Source of the DNA: Deltaproteobacteria bacterium
GTDB taxonomy: Bacteria > Myxococcota > Kuafuiibacteriia > Kuafuiibacteriales > Kuafuiibacteriaceae
Length of the DNA stretch: 64,000 nucleotides
NCBI GenBank assembly: GCA_011526105.1
Contig: WYAZ01000021.1
Coordinates: 1-64,000 of the forward strand
Direction of reading: 5' to 3'
The notes under the pieces: generated by a model
Databases searched by the model: none
What the model was told of the DNA's origin: nothing
What the model saw: only the letters and a program-made list of their open reading frames with translations
Translations under genes and position numbers: made by a program
In this document: piece after piece, positions 61,448-64,000 of the stretch
Numbering within the stretch: position 1 is the first letter of the stretch
Layout of the letters: each line of letters starts with the position of its first letter

Positions 61448-63523
61448 GTGTCGATCGACGTACAGAGCGCGTTGATCGGGGCCTTCGTGCTCATCGCGGT
61501 GGTCGTCGAGACCGTGCTGCGCAGGCGCCGGCGCCGGACCGACGTTCTCTTCATTCTCTTCGCGCTCAACCTCGTGCTCTGGTTCGCCGCCGCCTTCGCC
61601 ACCGGGGTACGCGATGAGAGCGGTCTTCTCCTGCGGGTGCAGATCGCGCTCGCGGCGCTCATCCCGGCCTCCCTGCAGAAGCTCTTTTCGGACCTCGTGC
61701 GCAGCGGCGTACGCAGCACCACGCGCATTCTCACCGCGGTCTACCCGGTCTCGGGCCTCTTGGCGGTCACCGCGATGTCCCCGCTCGGCGACCTCATCAT
61801 CGTAAAGGCGGTCATCGCCGCTCACGTGGGCCTCGCGACCACCATCATCTCGCGGGGCATCGTCAAGAGCTCGCAGTTCTTGCCCGGCACCGTGCAGTAC
61901 GCGCGGCTTCGCTACTTGGCAATTGGCGCGGTCGCGACGACCACCCTCGTCATCCTTGGGCGCCTGCCGTTTTTCGGAGAGAACTGGGTCGCGCTGTCTC
62001 ACCTCGCGGTGATGGTCTACGTCTTCTTCCTGTCCCAAGCCACCTCGCGTGATCGACTGCTCGATTTGCATGAGTTCATCGCCCGCATTGTGGTGCTCTC
62101 GGTCTTGGCCATTCTCTTCGCCGCGATTTCGGCGATGTTCAACATGATCGGAAGCGACACCACGTCTCTCCGTCTCTTCAACACCGTCATCAGTGTCATC
62201 ATCATCCTGACCATCTATGAGCCGCTCAAGGTGAACCTCGAAGCCAAAGCGATCGAGATCTTCTTCCGCGAGCGGTACGACATCAGCCAGCTCCTGGAGA
62301 CGCTGCGGCGTCGAATGCTCCGGGTCCTCGATCCTGCGGACATGAGTCGCCTCGTCCTCGACACGCTGTATGACACGCGGCGCGCCACCCACGTGGCCAT
62401 CTACCTGCTGGAGCCGCTGGGTCGAGGGTTCGCGCTCGAGAGCTTCCGCGGACCCGAGCCCGCCCCCCGAGTCGACGAACGAGAGCTGCCTGGGCTTTGG
62501 CACGCCGTTCAGCGATCTCGCGGGCCGCTCTTGGCGGAGCAGCTCATCCGAGCCGACGAGGAGGGCAAAGATCGCTCGAACCGCGACCTGGTGGATGCGA
62601 TGCGAAAGGTCAGCGGGGACATGCTCCTTCCGTTCATCTCTGGCGACCGTGTGCTCGGCTTCCTCGCGATTCGGGACGACCGAGTGGTCGAGCCCTACTC
62701 CACCCAGGAGATCGCGCTGCTGATGAACATCGTGGAGGCCGCGGTTACCGTCATCGAGAACTCCCAACTCGCGGCGCGCCTGCGGGAACGTGATCGCCTC
62801 GCCGCCATCGGAGAGATGGCCGCCGGCCTCGCCCACGAGATCCGAAACCCCCTCGGGGCCATCAAGGGAGCGGCAGAGTGCCTCGATCCAAACGAGGTCG
62901 ACAAGGAGGAAGAGGAAGAGCTGCTCCAGATCATCATCGAGGAGGCCAACCGACTGAACGGGGTGGTGTCGCAGTTTCTCGACTACGCCCGCCCCTTTCG
63001 TGCGCGCTTCGCAGAGACCGACGTCAATCTGCTCATGGAGAAGATCGCGCGACTCATCGACGTGGGTCAGGAGGAGAAGAGGGTACGGCTCGAGCTACAG
63101 CTCGATGCCGAGCTTCCTTTGGTCGATCTCGATCCCGAGCAGATCAAGCAGGTGATCTTGAACCTGGTCTTGAACGGAATCGACGCCTCCGGCGAGAGAG
63201 AGCCCCACGTGGTCATCAGCACGCGCCTCATCGCGGGCCGAGACCGGGTGGAGCTCTCCGTACGCGATCACGGCGGCGGCATCCCCAGAGAGACGCTGGA
63301 CCATATCTTCATCCCGTTCTTCACCACCAAACAGCATGGCACCGGGCTGGGTCTGGCGGTCTGTCAACGCATCGTGAACAACCACGGGGGCTACATCAGT
63401 GTGCAGTCGGAGCTCGGACGTGGCACCGAGTTCACGATCCGACTTCCACTTCATCAACGCGGGCGTGACGGATCCACGACGGGGTCCTTCGCAGCCCCTG
63501 GCCGCGCGCCTCAGTCCGCCTGA
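61448..63523 (+). CDS. Sensor histidine kinase with membrane and GAF domains
   Basis: 691 residues from a GTG at 61448. Residues 1-250 hold seven hydrophobic helices of the 7TM-like type with no large periplasmic loop. A GAF-like domain (about 290-450; [19 protein letters not shown]) is followed by HisKA with the phospho-acceptor His in [20 protein letters not shown]. The ATP-binding domain has the N box [11 protein letters not shown]1 DHGGGIP and G2 GTGLGLAV. It autophosphorylates and signals to a response regulator that is not in the window. It lies 14 nt after the barrel protein gene, so the two may be co-expressed. Confidence 0.93.
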   Translation: MSIDVQSALIGAFVLIAVVVETVLRRRRRRTDVLFILFALNLVLWFAAAFATGVRDESGLLLRVQIALAALIPASLQKLFSDLVRSGVRSTTRILTAVYPVSGLLAVTAMSPLGDLIIVKAVIAAHVGLATTIISRGIVKSSQFLPGTVQYARLRYLAIGAVATTTLVILGRLPFFGENWVALSHLAVMVYVFFLSQATSRDRLLDLHEFIARIVVLSVLAILFAAISAMFNMIGSDTTSLRLFNTVISVIIILTIYEPLKVNLEAKAIEIFFRERYDISQLLETLRRRMLRVLDPADMSRLVLDTLYDTRRATHVAIYLLEPLGRGFALESFRGPEPAPRVDERELPGLWHAVQRSRGPLLAEQLIRADEEGKDRSNRDLVDAMRKVSGDMLLPFISGDRVLGFLAIRDDRVVEPYSTQEIALLMNIVEAAVTVIENSQLAARLRERDRLAAIGEMAAGLAHEIRNPLGAIKGAAECLDPNEVDKEEEEELLQIIIEEANRLNGVVSQFLDYARPFRARFAETDVNLLMEKIARLIDVGQEEKRVRLELQLDAELPLVDLDPEQIKQVILNLVLNGIDASGEREPHVVISTRLIAGRDRVELSVRDHGGGIPRETLDHIFIPFFTTKQHGTGLGLAVCQRIVNNHGGYISVQSELGRGTEFTIRLPLHQRGRDGSTTGSFAAPGRAPQSA

Positions 63524-63529
63524 CTCCGC

Positions 63530-64000
63530 TCAGACGATCGGAATGCACCGACACGCGTTCTGGTCGCAGGTCTCGTTGGCGTTGCAGCCGCCGCAGTCTG
63601 CGGGACAGAAACACCCACAGCCGTTGTTCGGGTCACAGACCTGGTTGTTCTGGCAGTTCGCGTCGCAACCCGGCGCGCAGCTGCACGAGCAGGAGCCCTG
63701 ATCGCAGGTGGTGCCGTCCGGGCAACCGCCGCAATCCGCCGGGCACTCGCAGGCGCAACCGTTGGCCACATTGCAGGTGGCGTTGCCCGGACAGGCCGCG
63801 TCGCAGGTCGGACCGCAGGTGCAGCTGCAGGTCGAGCTGTTGCACACGGTGCCAGCGCCGCAGGCCCCACCGCAGTTGGCCGGGCACTCACAGGCACAGG
63901 CTTGACTGTTGCAGTCGAGCGCACCGCCGCAGCTCCCTCCGCAGTCCGCGCACTCGCACTGACAGGTGCCCGGGTTACAGGTCGTGCCGGACGGGCATCC
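63530..64000 (-). CDS. Cys-rich EGF-like repeat protein, 5' end outside the window
   Basis: The minus strand is open from the window edge to a TGA at 63530, 157 codons without a stop; a GTG in the middle is not the true start, because the same repeats continue on both sides. It has about six tandem units of roughly 22-26 residues with C-x-C-x-C-P-A-x-C-G-G-x-C-x-x-G-x-x-C. Each has about eight cysteines and conserved G-G and D-x-C positions. The C terminus ends CRCIPIV. Such repeat proteins are secreted and stabilised by disulfides, possibly surface or matrix adhesins. The signal sequence and N-terminal repeats lie outside the window. Confidence 0.75.
   Translation of the reverse strand, partial: GCPSGTTCNPGTCQCECADCGGSCGGALDCNSQACACECPANCGGACGAGTVCNSSTCSCTCGPTCDAACPGNATCNVANGCACECPADCGGCPDGTTCDQGSCSCSCAPGCDANCQNNQVCDPNNGCGCFCPADCGGCNANETCDQNACRCIPIV

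Noticed and set aside
1-64000. CRISPR arrays, rRNA genes, prophage or transposase genes
   Set aside because: No regularly spaced direct repeats, rRNA-like sequence, capsid, integrase or DDE transposase motif was found in any frame on either strand.

Overview
The window is a GC-rich, densely packed bacterial chromosome segment. No rRNA, tRNA, CRISPR array, intact transposase or phage structural gene was seen. Several features point to a myxobacterium-like member of the Myxococcota (former Deltaproteobacteria): Ser/Thr kinases of the Hanks type, MJ0042-type zinc ribbons on signalling proteins, a DUF4388 protein, a CotH-type lipoprotein with a D-A-G rich linker, Cys-rich repeat proteins and many lipoproteins of unknown function. 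This assignment is inference from gene content.

Layout. 0-5.3 kb (minus strand): the 5' part of an HNH-endonuclease-like gene at the left edge, a small secreted 4-Cys protein, and a tight operon reading cyclase -> kinase -> NAD(P)-dependent acyl/thioester reductase. 5.4-9.9 kb: plsB (first acylation of glycerol-3-phosphate), a membrane-anchored TlpA-like thiol oxidoreductase overlapping its 3' end, and a DUF4388 regulator. 10.0-11.9 kb (minus): a two-gene AAA ATPase plus TOPRIM-like module that looks like an anti-phage system of the PARIS/OLD general type, followed by two copies of a 139-bp palindromic element. 12.4-16.7 kb (minus): ExbD, ExbB, DnaJ and a CotH-family lipoprotein. 16.8-25.2 kb: an amidohydrolase, then a minus-strand run yajC-secD-secF-tauE-recJ-queE.

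25.5-29.6 kb (plus): a GT39-like membrane glycosyltransferase, an outer-membrane-barrel candidate and an asparagine-synthase-like enzyme without the glutaminase Cys. 29.6-36.8 kb: a complete YbhGFSR-like export operon (HlyD, two separate ATPases, two ABC-2 permeases, TolC) transcribed away from a TetR regulator, with a clear palindromic operator between them. 36.8-42 kb: a membrane polyferredoxin fused to TPRs, a B12-type radical SAM protein with a start-codon problem, and a CpXC/SUFU-like protein. 42-51.3 kb: two paralogous lipoproteins, an EF-hand-like protein, a sugar-modifying pair (Gfo/Idh/MocA dehydrogenase and DegT aminotransferase), a second Ser/Thr kinase and a PEGA-like protein.

51.3-58.9 kb (plus): an envelope gene run with a PafA-like phosphatase, a phosphate-selective-type porin, a very large PHP-domain lipoprotein and an exported EF-hand protein, which together suggest scavenging of organic phosphate. 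58.8-64 kb: a YkvA protein, small membrane and outer-membrane proteins, a GAF-containing sensor histidine kinase, and a Cys-rich repeat protein running off the right edge.

The most interesting items are the AAA/TOPRIM pair with its neighbouring palindromic elements, the phosphatase-porin-PHP cluster, the polyferredoxin-TPR fusion, the TetR operator, and the radical SAM gene whose conserved N terminus extends upstream of any standard start codon. All assignments are by eye from sequence and motif recognition; no database search was run.
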